Shown here: one piece after another, positions 1-12,898 of the stretch
How positions within the stretch are numbered: position 1 is the first letter of the stretch
Layout of the letters: the number at the start of each line of letters is the position of its first letter
Assembly (NCBI GenBank): GCA_026413225.1
Contig: CM048554.1
Span: 69,804,463-69,868,462 of the forward strand
From: Otis tarda
Taxonomy: Eukaryota > Chordata > Aves > Otidiformes > Otididae
Length of the DNA stretch: 64,000 nt
Reading direction: 5' to 3'
Notes under the pieces: model-generated
What the model was told of the DNA's origin: nothing
Seen by the model: only the letters and a program-made list of their open reading frames with translations
Database searches by the model: none
Program-made: the position numbers and the translations under genes

Positions 1-374
1 TAACCTTCCTTTAGCCTTCTCTTATCTCTTCATGCCTTCCCATTCCAGTTTGTCCTCCTTCTTCGTTGTTGATTTTTAAATATTCACTCTATGCCTCTGT
101 CTCCCAGTATTAGTGTCTGGGAGGAACAATGACTTTGTGACTAAAGTTAAGTGTGAGAATCTAGGAAGCTGGAGTTTGTTGTCATTAGCAGAGCTGGGTA
201 CCTGTGAGGAAACACTTCCTCTGGTGAAGAAATCTATTTCTATATTGCATAATATATGTATGGTTTGAGATAGGAATAGGAAAGCTTTATATATAGGTTT
301 TTGAATTATTTTTACAGATATTACATGTTATTAACTTCAGTTGTGAAAATACAGTATTTTTGTTTCCATTTCAG
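1..374 (+). other. TRDN: TRDN intron, 3' part (entering window)
   Basis: This non-coding AT-rich sequence leads into the first visible exon. It ends in a T-rich tract and the acceptor TTTCCATTTCAG just before 375. No earlier exon compatible with phase 1 was seen here. The rest of this intron and the 5' part of the gene lie outside the window. Confidence 0.6.
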
Positions 375-404
375 CTGCAGTGAAAAAGGAGGGGGAGAAG
401 AAAG
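375..404 (+). CDS. TRDN: triadin internal exon (KEKE), 30 nt
   Basis: Seen: a 30-nt open segment between acceptor TTTCAG and donor GTAAAT. Read in phase 1 it encodes AVKKEGEKK, preceded by an Ala completed from the previous exon (if that exon ends in G). It ends with a lone G for the next codon. Known of the family: triadin's luminal part has alternating Lys/Glu runs (KEKE motifs) that bind calsequestrin in the sarcoplasmic reticulum lumen, and much of it is encoded by many tiny exons. Inference: this is one of those exons. Its size and 1-1 phase match all later exons in the window. Joining to 5800 completes Glu, and joining to 11742 completes Ala, so either route stays open. ASPH/junctin-like KEKE proteins are the main alternative. 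Confidence 0.75.
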
Positions 405-3400
405 GTAAATCAATTATTTTCCCTTGACTGAAGTGTCTTTCAGGCTGTGACTGCTGTGAGAAATGTTTCTTTCATTCACTGATACAATTGCAATGACATA
501 CATCACCTCATGTGCTACCATCAGCCAGCTTTATCTACTCCTACTGTGATAACACAGTTGTCATTTCCAGTATTGTTAGCTCCTTTTTACCACAGGCCAA
601 CACAGCCCAGTATCAGACACTTCATCATTCTAATGGGAAGAAAATGAAAGGCTTTTGTTACCATGTTAGGATTTGTCAAAGAGAACAAAACTTGCAGTGC
701 ACTGTGCATGCTGACCTGGCTGTTTGTTCTTTGCAGAACGTGCTTTCCTAGGGACATTTAATTTCCTCTTTTCAGATGTGTATGAAGCATGAATGTAAGC
801 TTTGCTGAAGTCGTTCTTTGGTATTTTAACAGATTAGTAGGAAAATTTGCCCTGAATTAGAACCGGAAACATTACTTAAAATATTTAATGATAAATATAC
901 TGTTTTTATCAGATTCTAAATACGTATTTATAGTGTTGTCTTTTAGAATAAGACTTGCTGAGGTTAAATATTTTTTTTGTATTTTTTTATCTTCTTTCAA
1001 CAGCAAAAATAATGAAATATTAGCACTAAGGTGATATTTTTCTTTAACCTATTCAACTTTATTGATTATTTGGTTTATAAGCCATATCTTGCTCACTAAA
1101 TTGGGAACATTTCCAGAACTTTTCCATAGATTTCAGTTGAGTAAGTAAGAAAAAAAAGGCTCTTTATTTCTGAAGTTTACTGATGATGGAGTTAAATTGG
1201 GGTGGGGAGCAGTGTCTTTTGTGATTTGAAAAAGGTTTGGAAATCCTGTAATTCACATAGTTGAACAATGGAGCCAATCTTTGCTTTCTATACATGAAGA
1301 CATTTTCAATCCTGCTAAATTATTATTTTTTTCTGTTATCCCTATACAGAGTTGTTAGCTGAACTGGAAAAAAAAACTACAGTCTCAACTATTTTAACAG
1401 CTCATGAGTGAAATCCTGGCTGTGTTGATATTAGTGGCAAAACTCCCATTCACTCCACTGGAGCCAAAATTTCGCCACATGTTTAACGGAACAATAAAAT
1501 TCATTTTGGTTATCAAAACCAAACATACTTAATAGGTATCAAGCAGAATATTTTGTCCAAAGATTAATTTGCAACAAGTGAGGCATGAAAGCTCGCACAC
1601 GAAGTAGGGAGAATCAGAAAATTGGCAGCTATACTTACAGCCTTTGGTTTTCAGACACCAAAACGCCTGCTGTGTTCACAGCCTTGAAATTATCACATGA
1701 ATTGTTACATCCCAAATGGAAAGAAAGGAGTGAGGTAATTGCTGAGGGTGCTACTTCTGTCAGCCTTGCCACAGGTTATGAGTCCATTAATTTATAGAAG
1801 AACATCAAGGGAATTTGTTTGAAATGCCTACTGCTTGCCCTTTGTTCATTTTTCATGGGTTAGGATTTTTTCCTCCTTAACTATAATCTTCACCAACAAA
1901 ACTGGTTAAAAAAAGCGTTTTTAATGAACATTTTTTGAAGTTGGATCTATTTTTCCATTTCTTTTTCTTCTTTATATATTTTCTGCTAAAAAATAATGTC
2001 CTCTGATTTCTTAATTTGTTAAAAGGATTTTGCCAACAAGTATAGGTAGGATACTTTCAAGCACCTGGCCCAGAGCAGAGTGTATCTCATCCTGCTGCTC
2101 ATCACCAACCTACTTCACAGAAATATGGAAGTGCATACTGAAAGTCAGCTTTGGTCATTCTTCTGATATCGATACTTTATTTATTTTTGGAATAAACCTC
2201 CCACTGGTTTTCTGAGTTCATAACCAATGTTGTCAGCAAGGAAGGTAGTGATTGTAATGAAAAACATGCTAGTCCAATAACATTTTCCAGTAACTAAGGA
2301 AAACTGGTTCAGCAATGTTCCTGTCTTCTGTAGATATGCACTAAACTGGACAACTGGAGAGAAGTAACAAGGCCTCTTCCAAAAAATGAACATGTCATGC
2401 TTTAGCTTTCTCATCTAGCTTCACACTCTCCGCAGGCCCCACACAGAAAATATTACATGTCACTAGCTAACTCCCAACATCATCAGGTTTTATTTATTTC
2501 TGCTTATTCTGTTATCATCAAAAATTGCTCCAGGCTGCATGTGTATTCCTCTGACTGGCAATGAAAAGGGATAATGATTGCTGTTTTTGCTTAAGGAGAC
2601 AGTATTTTTTGCCCAGCTGCAAAAATAATAGAAGTAGCCAACCAGTGTTCTAAATTGACTGGCTCATTATCCAAAATGTATTGTGCTAGTAGCATGCACC
2701 ATTCAAACACCACCATCATTTTTCATGTGAATCATGCAGCACATACGCACTGTAGTGTATATGAAGCTTTCTTCAATTATTCTATCTTAGTCAAATACAC
2801 ACCCCTCATCTAGAAAAACAGGAATAATAAGCAATACCGAGTGACAAGCCATCATAAAAAGAGAAGAGAAGAAGATGGAATGACACTTTCTGTTGACAGT
2901 ACATTCTCTGCATAGCATAAATGAGGGAGTTTGAAAGAGATCAAAAAGAACAAAATTAAGATGGAGAAAGCTTACGTGTTTCATTGATTTCTCCAAATGT
3001 GAGTGATACCAGTAGGAATCGTTAGGCACAATTTATGCATGAAATTTTTGCATTAATTGCATCTGTTTGAAAGGTTAGCTCTCTAAGACTTCATGACCGA
3101 AGTCCTAGAAAATACTTAGCTTCAGCTTCCAGCACCATAATATGCCTTATTTCGACATGTGTGGGATAGAGGAGCTGTCATAGAAATGTGTAAAATGTTG
3201 TCAGTTTGTAAAGGGTAAGAGGTAACAACTCTTTGCACGAGGAAGGCACTTCCTAAAATCCCCAAGAGCAAATCTGTCTGCTAGCACGTGAAAATGTTTA
3301 ACTCTTGCTCATAATTCAAAGCATTGCAACCAGCAATTCAAGTGAATCACAATAGACTCAGATAGTGGGGACGTGAGAGAAAGCCCATGAGCTTCAAGTC

Positions 3401-5799
3401 ACCTCCAGAAAACAATAAACAGAATATAAAAATATTTCAGCATTATTTCAGTTTTAAGTGCCCTTTTTAAAGGAATGTTAATATATTAAATCAAAACAAT
3501 ATTTTTAGATTTTAAAAATATTTCATAATTAGAGTTCCAATAATGCTTTACATTAAATGGAGCCAGATTAAAGCCAATTTCAAGGTTTCCTAGTTATGCA
3601 TAAAATGAAATTTCTCATTTCAGCTCATAGCTCCCATACATTATTGATTTCTGACTAAAGAGGGCATGAACTGAGACGGGGATGTCAAGCAGGCAACATT
3701 AACAAGCTTAGTAAGTTCTCTCTCCAGGTCAGTCTTAGGAAAGCTTGCCTGAAGATTCGTTATTTCTGTGATTCTAGTGAACCAAAACGGGATTTAGGCA
3801 TCACATAGTCCCTCTGAGTTACACATCCACATGCATATCTGTAAGAACCATATCACTGTATAATGCGAATCACAAACCTGAGCTGCCAGGGAGTCGGTTT
3901 CTCTGGACTCCCTACAGCTAATGAATGAGAGAAAGAGACCTCTGTCTTGCACTCGAGAGCAAGCTAGAATGTGCACCTAATTCAGAGTAGTTGTCTTCTG
4001 GAAGTCTTATCTCCTAAATAGGCTGCCTACAGTTATAAGTACTTCTAAGCTAGTGAGATGCAGAAGCTAGTTGCCTGTCGATAGCACGACTCCCGTTCTG
4101 ATTTTCAGCATTATTTCTCAGGCAGCTTGCTCTTAAATTCATTTAATAGATTTTAGAAAGCCAAAAAAACACATTCATCTGACAAGTTTCATCAATAATA
4201 AATTGACAGAAGAGTATGCAGGATCACATTTTGACCTTTTACTAATAAACATGTCACAGTGTAAAATACTGCATGTAATCTGAATGTGGCTAATATCAAA
4301 CAAATGCAGAAAATGGGTAAGACATGTACATTCCAGCTCCAAACTACACATTTTTGCCAATCTGGTAAAGGACAATTTCTTTCAGTTATTCCTGGTAATT
4401 CTACCCTATCTGTCACTTGGAAACTGCTGCTCTGCATAAGGAGTGTGGTATAAACTGAGCAAGGCACTGCGGTGTCCCTTTTCAACACATATAAAAATCA
4501 AGATGCTTTCTAAACTGAAGAAGAACTGGGCAGTAGTGCATTCCAGAACTGCTTACTGTGGGAGTTGACCAGAAGACCTAGAAGACAGCCTTCTTATTCT
4601 TAAAGCAAATGAGATTTCTGCTTAGCTGCAAATGCCACTGGTGCAGCATGGAGCACATCTTCATTACGTAGTTTTCTAAAAGCTTCAAAGGATAAGAATG
4701 TGGACTATCTAATTCTACAACTGCAAAGTGTAATACACAGCCCCTTAACAGAATGTATATTCCTGAACGGGGCGGGGGGGGGAAAAAAGAAAAAAAAAAG
4801 AAAGAATTTAAAAAGCATTTTCTTAAAATACTGTCGAAAATTGAGTGTGTGAAAATAATAAACAGTCACACACTACTATGCTGTTTAAACTAGCAGTGCT
4901 ATTTTGAATGCAGTTAGAGGTAGGAATCTCTCTTGGGAGGTTCCCAGTCATTGAATTAGCCACAAGATGGAGCCCAAAGGACCTTCCAGCCGTTTGTTAA
5001 CGTTGCCTTCCTGAATCAGATAAAGAAAAAATTGCACTATTTTACCAAAGAACACTTTGTGGAAATCTTAAGCTACAGACAAGGTATTCTTCAATTTAAA
5101 TCCACTCCTGCCTAAAGATATTTTTCATTTAATGGCCATACACTGGTGAGCTTCTCCTTCCCATGCTGAAGTAACAGCATCTATTTCAAGGAATATTGAT
5201 GAACGGAGAATTTGCATGAAATACAGAAAATGCTTTTAAAAGTCTATATCAGTCAGCTGAAATTTGCTTGATCTCTGTTTACTTTTTTTCTCAGCTATCT
5301 TGGGCAGTATAAATAATTTATGTCCATTTTGCAGGGTTATATGAACCTTGATAGTCTGTTAAGTGATGGCCAGATCTTGAGGGACCAGGCTCATGTACTT
5401 TCCATGTTGCAGATATTTCAGTTAGGATAAGATATGACCAGAAAACATCCTCCAGCGTACCCATGTAATACAAGTAGAAACTTGACAGAGGAATGATGAG
5501 TGCAGTGGGCTCAAGACTTTTCACCGAGTTCATAAATTTCAATAACTTTCCTAGATCCTCAGATGAATTTAATCATTAAGAAACTTTAATTCATACCAAT
5601 TTACATGTCTAAAGCTAGTCATCTATGTTGAAGCTATTCACCCTAGTCTCACTTCAGTGTGTTTCATCTGTTTGCTCAGATATCTGTCATAATGCAAAGA
5701 ATTGCCACCTGGAGGTATCTATATTTCTGACTTGACTATAACAAGGAACATCATTTTAACAACCTTCCCCAAACTTTTAATTATTTTTTCTCTTTTAAG
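405..5799 (+). other. TRDN: TRDN intron
   Basis: This is 5.4 kb of AT-rich intron with no recognisable interspersed repeat. A G-run followed by an A-rich tract lies at about 4770-4805. The short open frames inside it lack codon bias or compatible splice phases and are treated as chance. Confidence 0.6.
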
Positions 5800-5817
5800 A
5801 ATCTCTCGAAAGAGGAG
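5800..5817 (+). CDS. TRDN: probable triadin microexon, 18 nt
   Basis: Seen: a strong pyrimidine-rich acceptor (CTCTTTTAAG) and donor (GAG then GTGAGA) bound an 18-nt segment. In phase 1 it reads SLERG, with the first codon completed to Glu by the G of exon 375-404 and a trailing G that gives Ala with exon 11742. The length is a multiple of three and the phase is 1-1, as in the accepted exons. Charged content (E, E, R) suits the KEKE region. Inference: a skippable microexon. Chance matches of this size do occur in 5 kb of intron, so RNA support is decisive. Confidence 0.5.
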
Positions 5818-8800
5818 GTGAGAAAAATCAGGAAGTCATTTATAGATCTAAGTAGATGATTGAATATCCACTCTCACTGTACTTAGGTGGAGGGACTAAT
5901 GCAAATATTTAATCCAAGATGCCTTGCATTAAGCTGCAAACTCCCTAGCTTATCTCCCTAGCACCTAGTTTTCAGTGTACTCGTAGTTAAGACATGTAAA
6001 ACTAATGATGCTAACTTGCATCAATATTTTTTAAAAATGCCTACAATTTTATTCTCAACAAGATTTAATCTAAACTTTGTCATTGATTACATCTTTGTAA
6101 TCCATTCAAGGTAAAAATTAGGTTATACTTTTTTGTATGTCTTATGTAACAACAAACCTGCCAAACAATTCATAGTGACAGATCTTACATGGCATTTCAA
6201 TTGCAGTTATGATTACGACTTGTATTAATCATTCTTACTTGCCTTAAAGTACAACAGGAATTTATTCAGCCACCGTAACCAATAAATGGAGACAGTTAAG
6301 CTAGTATTTTAATGATTACGAAACAGCTGTGATTTCTGAAGAATGAGTGATCTGTGTAATTGGTGGCCTGTGTTATTCCTGTAAGTTAGGTGTAATACAT
6401 GTATATTGGCATGATGTCAGCAACACTCTCACCTATCAATCAGAATAATATCCTTAAACACCTGGATATCCATATAATGTGTGGTTAATTGGCTAAAAAT
6501 TTCCCCATGGGATAAACTATTACTTTATTGCTCTATGCAAAGATGTCTGCAAATGAATGCTCAGAGGTATTCTGTTCAGATGCAATTCCAGAATTAACAG
6601 TTCTTCTAGTAGTAATCTTCATTTCCTTTTTTATCTATGCAGACATCATATTCAGAAATGTGCTCATACAAAGTTGTAATTAGAGCAAAACCAGTGATCA
6701 TCAGTATTTGATGAGGAACGAAGATGGTTCAGGATGTTCTGCCTCTAGAAGCTAGTCATTAGCCCTCTGCTTTAATCACCATATTAATTTGGGTATCACA
6801 CTGGGAAAAGTCCTTTTTGAAAGCTCATTATCTTTTATCGTTCTCCACTCTTAATGCCAACTAATCTGAGCTCCAAAATTCTTCTTTTCTAGATTTCCAT
6901 GAGGTCATCTTATTCTTGTCTTAATTATTATTATTTTACATTTATTTCATTACATATGTAAATATATGTTCAGCCATGACTCTACTTTTATAAATCGAAT
7001 CATAGTTAAGGAGCTCAACAAAGAAGTTCATACTCAAAGTATTTGTGTGGAATCTGGACCCAGGGTTTTAGTTTGGCACCTTTCACAAGTAACAGGCATT
7101 ATGAAATAGACTGGAGATTCAAATATTAATGAATATTAACATCTGCAAGAGGTGCTCCTTTTGGCTCCAATTGTTTGTATAAAATGGTTAATAACACTAT
7201 TTTTGCTTAAACTAAAGTCGATAGTCAGAACAAAATGTCATCACTCTAACATCCTACATACCTCAGTCTACCCAATTTCATGTAGTTACCCTTTATGAAT
7301 CAATAACTTGTGTTGCAATAAAGCATGGCCTGAGCTTGGCTATGTTTTGCCTTAGCTATATGCAAATGTAAAATTGATATTACTAAAAGTGAAAGCTTTT
7401 TAAGCATGTTCTCCCTCATTTGTGTGTTCCCATCCCATAATTTCAGGGAAGAGCACATGAAAACGTCAGAAGCTGAGGATGGTATTGAGAGGAAGCTCTT
7501 CAGGCCTTTCGCCACACGTACCTAAAGATGAAACGCATTAATACAGCCCATGTACCTCATCTCCATTTGACTGAAATTTTATTCTTTCCAACTCCGTCGA
7601 TGGAAGATTTGTCCTCCTGGGATTTTAAGACTTATAGTACTTTAAAGACATTAACTTTTAGTGCTATCATACAAGATTGCTGTTTCAACAAGACTTATAT
7701 TTCCCAGTGCATTGCTATTGTTAACTGACAAACTGGGAAAGAGAAAGATTTGGAATCATTACTGATGCTCCCTACAGGCATGCATCTCAGATTCAAGTTG
7801 AAGCAATTCCTCTCATTAAAAATCATTTTAAAATGTTGGAAATGTCTGTACTTCTTGCTACTATTTACTCCATGTTAAAGTTTCTCCCTTCCCTCCTCTT
7901 CCTGATCTATATTTATATAAAGTACTCTTGAATTGCCAGTTAAAAATGTCTTAGAAACCAATTTATTCTAGACAGCAACAGCAAAATACCCCAAAACCAA
8001 GAGTCAGCTAATTCTTCACTATACAGCCCAGAGGTATAAAGCAAAACAAACAGCAAGGACACAGATGTGTTAACTGTATGAAGGCAGATATCTTGGACTG
8101 TGCTGCTCTGAACACAAATAAAGCAGAAGGAACTGCGAGAGCAGCTTAACAGCTTTTTTTGGTGGAAAGCGGCAATACAAAGATCCGTCTGTTGCAAGCA
8201 AATAACCTACAAGCTCTAATACCAGTGGTTAATTATTCGTTATAATGGCAAACCATAACGTTTAGGAGGATTTGCCTTAACCGTTTACCTTATTGTCATC
8301 ATTAGTCACAAAAGTCATGATGAAACCAAGGCCCAAGGAAGTCTGTGGTGTCGCACGGTCCCAGATGAACACTCTCCACTAATGAGTAAGAGTGAGAGTG
8401 CTAGCTGGAAGCACAAGTTCTCTGCTTGCCCACAAACCTTCCAGATAGCCTTAGATAAATCACTTAGTATTTTGTGCTTGCCATGTTAATGTGAGGTAAT
8501 ACTTCCTTAGTGTATAGAAGCCTGGACAAGTATCTTGGAAAGTGCTAGGTTTAGAGTAAACTAGAAGTGTAAAATAGATACTGTAAGGAATTAAGAGATT
8601 CTGTAAAGACAAGGCTTGCACAGCATGCACATTAAAATAGTCATACACCAGCCCCCTCTATTTATGCACTACCACACTCCTCTTGCTTTGTTTACTTTGA
8701 CCCATCCATACGGTAACTATTGGCCACACATTGTCAAGGCACTTTCCAAACATAGAGCAGGGGTCAGGATAAGTGCAAGTCATTCTCTTTATAGGAAGCT

Positions 8801-11741
8801 TGCTGCAGTTAATCTGTTCTGTGAGGAATCATTTCTTTAGATATATGCTCATTAAACCATTTTTTCTGCACAATCAGTCTGCCAGCTGCTGAGCCAGCCA
8901 GCAGGACTTGAGGAGGGCACAGGCAGATATGAAGGATCAGGTCTGCTAATCTAGAAAACTTGTGGGAACATTTGACAACTCCTTTGAATGACAAAGAGTA
9001 TAGACAACAACTTCACAAAGGCAGGGAGCTGCTCTTGGACAGAGTGATAAATCCTAATAATTTTTTTTTTTCCGGAGTTATCATCTGAGACATTCTGAAC
9101 GGGTCGAGTATTTTTTATTCTGGTTGATTTTTTAATAATACATTTGCTCCACAGTCGGAAAACCCTTACACTGACTAGAATAAAACTGTTTTATTCAACT
9201 TTACGTTAAAAGTCCATTGACCATTAGGCAGTATTGCTACTGAATTTTGAAGGAGGAATGTCCACTAGTTTGTCTGAGAGCCCATTTGCTAGCTGGTCTA
9301 GAGTTAATTTTCAGGGAGAATGAACTTAGTTAACTAGAATAAAAAAAAATCAAAGATTTATCCTTTGTCATGATGTATAAAGTGGAAGGTTAAGGCACAA
9401 ATCTTGAGAATTCCATTAAAAGACTCTCATTGATCTTGATTCTTCTTTTGGTCTGTAGTGTTGTTACAGATTAGCATCATAAGTGTGTTCATGTAATGCC
9501 CAATCCAAATCCTTTTAAAGAGTCTTTGTGCTCTGAGAGATGAACCAGGCTCTTACTTAGCCTAACTGAAAGTAACATTCTTATTTGTAATACACATGTA
9601 ACTATCCAATTAGAAATATTTTTTTCAGCTACAGCATGTATTATTGTTTTGTTATTCTTCACTAAAACAAGTAGTTCTGGCCTTGCTTCCATTTCCTGCA
9701 CAATATATTCTTTTCTTACAGTGTGCACACTCACAAATATATTTGCTGTCTGAACAGCAAATGACTGTTATCCAGATGGAAAATAGACATATTGTAATCA
9801 GAAAGTACATTCTGCTTTTAGCCTCACCAATTTATGGTTCAATACACGAGAGGATTTCTTTTCTGAACCCGTATCAGAAGCTAATTTACAAAAATATGCC
9901 GTATATAATTAATACCCTTCTGGCATTCAGAATAGCAGGCAAGAGTCAAAGAAAATTTGAAGTGAATGTGAAAAACAGCAAGATAACTACCAAGCGCAGT
10001 TACCACGATTAATTTAGAATGACACAGAAGAAATTTCAGAAATGTTTTTGCTGAGAGTAGAACCAGATAATTTCATTGATCCGGTTCAGATCTTATGTAG
10101 CTTCAAGTATTTCATCAAAGATCCATTTTCATTACATCTGGATCTGACTCTTTTTCTCCTCTAATATAGTTTAAGTGTTAAACAAATGAAGAACATATGA
10201 TAGTGAGCATATCTCACTATGTCTTTTGACATAAAGCAAAATTAATTCCCTCAAAAAATTTTAGATATATTTCATGGATACTCAATTGCAATAGTATATA
10301 CCTAAGCTTATGATGTTTAGGGAACAATATTTTGTGAGTTTTGCGGTGTTTAGGCAAAACAATTGAGCCTAAATTTACAAGAAGTTTTTGTTATGCACAT
10401 ACAGATAAAAATGTGGCTTTGTCATAGGATCCCTGTTTTTCTGCTGTTTCTTAGTTCTGATTTCCTCACTTGGGAACAAGTGTATACACTTAATTTGTAT
10501 CTTTAGTCTCTATTATCCCCAAATATGTTCCATTATTTTTGCTTTGTTCTGCACACCACCCTCAGTTGCTGCCACCTTAAAGGCACCATGACAACTTGGA
10601 ATAAATGGAGTCTGGGTATAAACTGGGAGTGGTTTTCTACTGCAGCGAGAACAAGCAAAACAAAACCCCACTTGCACAGCAGTTACTTTTTTGCTGAGGG
10701 TGGGAGCTTGGGAGCTCAGTGAATCACATCCCAGGAGCTGACAGTAGCAGAATTATTGCTCGTGGTGCTGGGTCTGCAAAGGCAGCTCATTCCCTGCACC
10801 GCTGTGTCTCTCCATGGGGTTACGCTCTCTCACGCACAGCAGACTGCTACACATAGGTGGTAGAGCCTTTATTCTCTTAAAAACAACAGCTGCCTTGCAA
10901 AAGTCGAGAAGAAAAATCCAGATGGTGGGATAGGCCTTGGCATTTCATTTTGTTCGGTAGCACCAATAACAGCATTGGGTATAGCTCCCTGAGCTCTCGC
11001 TTTATCTGAGAAATGTTCTCTCAAGGTCCATGGAAAGTATTATCTCGGTTTTCAGTTTTGCCTCATCTGTTTTTTCTGGAAAAAGGTGGAAAATTAAATG
11101 GCACAAATTTTAGGAGCTGCATCAGAGAAATGCTGAGTCCTTTTGTTTAGATGTGCCCTAATTATGTTAATTACTTTTTTTTAAAATATGTCTTTCTCCT
11201 CCTCAGAGCATCACTGAATCCATCTGAAATTCATTGATATTCTGAGAGCAGGTGCAATTGTCAGGGACTCTTACAAGGTCCGATTAGACTGCCCGAGGTG
11301 TCATTTCCTCACTCAAAATTATTTGTCTGGCTTTGTCCAGTACTGGACACCTCATGATCTGAACTTGCCCTGTGTCTTTGTGGGCACTGAACTGAGCACG
11401 TTACTTAGCAAGGTAGTTGCCCTAGATTGGATATATGGTCGCTATTTAGTGAGGGTGACTCAGCTCGCCGAGAAGGCACAGAGCCTCCCAGAGGTATTTG
11501 TATCAAACATTGGCTAAAAGATGAATTTAGGGTGCCTGTGTTCCTTAAGTAAGTGTCCCAGTGCGATGTCTGGGGTGGATAGTGTAAGACAATGCTAACT
11601 GTTGCACTTTTTAATATAGATTTCCCTGTACTTTTTTTCCCTGTCTACAAATGTCATGAATAAATCCATTAAATCTTGCATTACAGTCACAAATATATTA
11701 AATTACACCTCTTTTTTGTTTGTTTGTTTGTTTGCTTCTAG
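5818..11741 (+). other. TRDN: TRDN intron
   Basis: A 5.9-kb AT-rich intron. It ends with a (TTTG)n microsatellite at about 11717-11734 that forms much of the acceptor's T-rich tract. Two weak phase-1 exon candidates (8306-8347 and 11464-11493) are described under findings. Nothing else was recognised. Confidence 0.55.
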
Positions 11742-11768
11742 CTGCCTCGGAGAAACCTCACGAACACA
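11742..11768 (+). CDS. TRDN: triadin internal exon (KEKE), 27 nt
   Basis: Seen: acceptor TTGCTTCTAG, 27 nt, donor GTAAGT (consensus). In phase 1 it reads ASEKPHEH after an Ala completed by the preceding G, and leaves an A that makes Lys with the next exon. His/Glu/Lys-rich composition continues into exon 12851, which also contains HEH and HIKHEK. The phase (1-1) and small size fit the triadin luminal exons. Its donor is among the best in the window. Confidence 0.8.
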
Positions 11769-12850
11769 GTAAGTATCAAGTTGCTAAGGAATGTTATTAC
11801 TTCAGCTTTTAGGAAGAAGGTATTTTTTTTATGTTGCCCAAGTTTTAGCAGCTTAAGATGAGATTCATCAACACAATCTCATAGGAAATTTTGACTTATG
11901 AAAATGGTTTTCAATGACTCTGTAATACAGGACCAGATGTGTTTCACAGGTCAAAGCGTGTGTGGGAAAGGTTTTCCAGTTTAGGTTGAGCTAAGACCAA
12001 CCTGTGCCCTCTGCCGCCGTGGCAGCTTCTCACTGGAAAAAATCAAGGGAGGTATGGATGAGAAAGGGTCATTGCAGTTCTTTGTCGAGGGCTTGAACCA
12101 GGCAATAGAGAGATTTTTCTCTTGTTATGCTGAAACCCTCACCTGCTACACAATTTAGACATAGCTGCTATAAATCAGAATGAAAAATATTCTTAACATT
12201 CCTCTGAAATGCCATAGCTTTTTTTTTTCTGTCTCATAATGCTGAATTTTGGATATCACATTGTTTTTAAAAACACAAAATTGCATACAGCTTATATTTT
12301 AATACAGTGAAATATTTATTATTGTTATTGCTTCACAACTTATCTATGGGATCCAGGCTAACAGAGAAATATGGAAAGCTATTTTTAATTTATGCAGTAT
12401 ACTGAACTTTTATTTGTTGTTCAAGATAAGATAAGTGCATTGCTGTTGTAATAAAATACTTTCGTGATTTCTATATTAAGCATCAAGGAGAAATTATCTG
12501 TATAGAAGGTAGATGATAGTAATCAAAATTAGTAGTAGAAGCATTTCAAAATTTTAGAAATTCTTTGATATGTCTAGAAATTCTATAAAATTTCTAGAAA
12601 ATGGAGAATAGAATTTTGTGATTTCTTAAACCACATTATAAAGTAAAAAAAATTCTTTAGAATTATTTTTAGGGGAAAAAATAATTAAATACTTTTTCTC
12701 AAGAAATATATTTATCAAAAAATTATTCTCAAGTCTAGCAGGAATATGTAATGTAAAGTCATCTTTTAAAATCATAATGAGAATCTTTTATTTTTTTAAT
12801 CTTCTAAAAATCAAAAAGACTTCTAATATAGGAGTTCTTCTTATTTGCAG
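11769..12850 (+). other. TRDN: TRDN intron
   Basis: A 1.1-kb AT-rich intron. Around 12550-12600 there is a cluster of TCTAGAAATT-type words, including a perfect 10-bp inverted repeat (12573-12582 with 12589-12598, 6-nt loop). No other feature was seen. Confidence 0.6.
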
Positions 12851-12898
12851 AGCATGAACACATTAAACATGAAAAAGCTATCTCTCAGAATAAGCCAG
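12851..12898 (+). CDS. TRDN: triadin internal exon (KEKE), 48 nt
   Basis: Seen: acceptor TTCTTATTTGCAG, 48 nt, donor GTAGGT. Phase 1 reading gives KHEHIKHEKAISQNKP and a trailing G. The Lys is completed by the A left over from exon 11742-11768. The composition is rich in His, Lys and Glu with no hydrophobic core, as expected of a low-complexity luminal linker. It joins in frame either to exon 17722 (Glu at the junction) or to the candidate exon at 13598 (Ala). Confidence 0.82.

Noticed and set aside
1350..1381. Acceptor followed by ELLAELEKKTT
   Set aside because: The peptide looks coding, but the segment is 32 nt and ends in phase 0, which does not fit the phase-1 start of every later exon. 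The donor (GTCTCA) is also poor.
1585..1797. 70-codon open frame with an AG acceptor inside and a GTAATT donor
   Set aside because: The enclosed segment would run from phase 1 to phase 0 and break the frame. The peptide is not Lys/Glu-rich.
10654..10707. 54-nt phase 1-1 segment ARTSKTKPHLHSSYFFAE
   Set aside because: Weak pyrimidine tract and a GTGGGA donor. The FF pair and GC content are unlike the accepted exons.
12550..12600. TTC/GAA words resembling heat-shock elements
   Set aside because: Spacing between the words is irregular and only one correct two-unit site is present. AT-rich simple sequence explains it.
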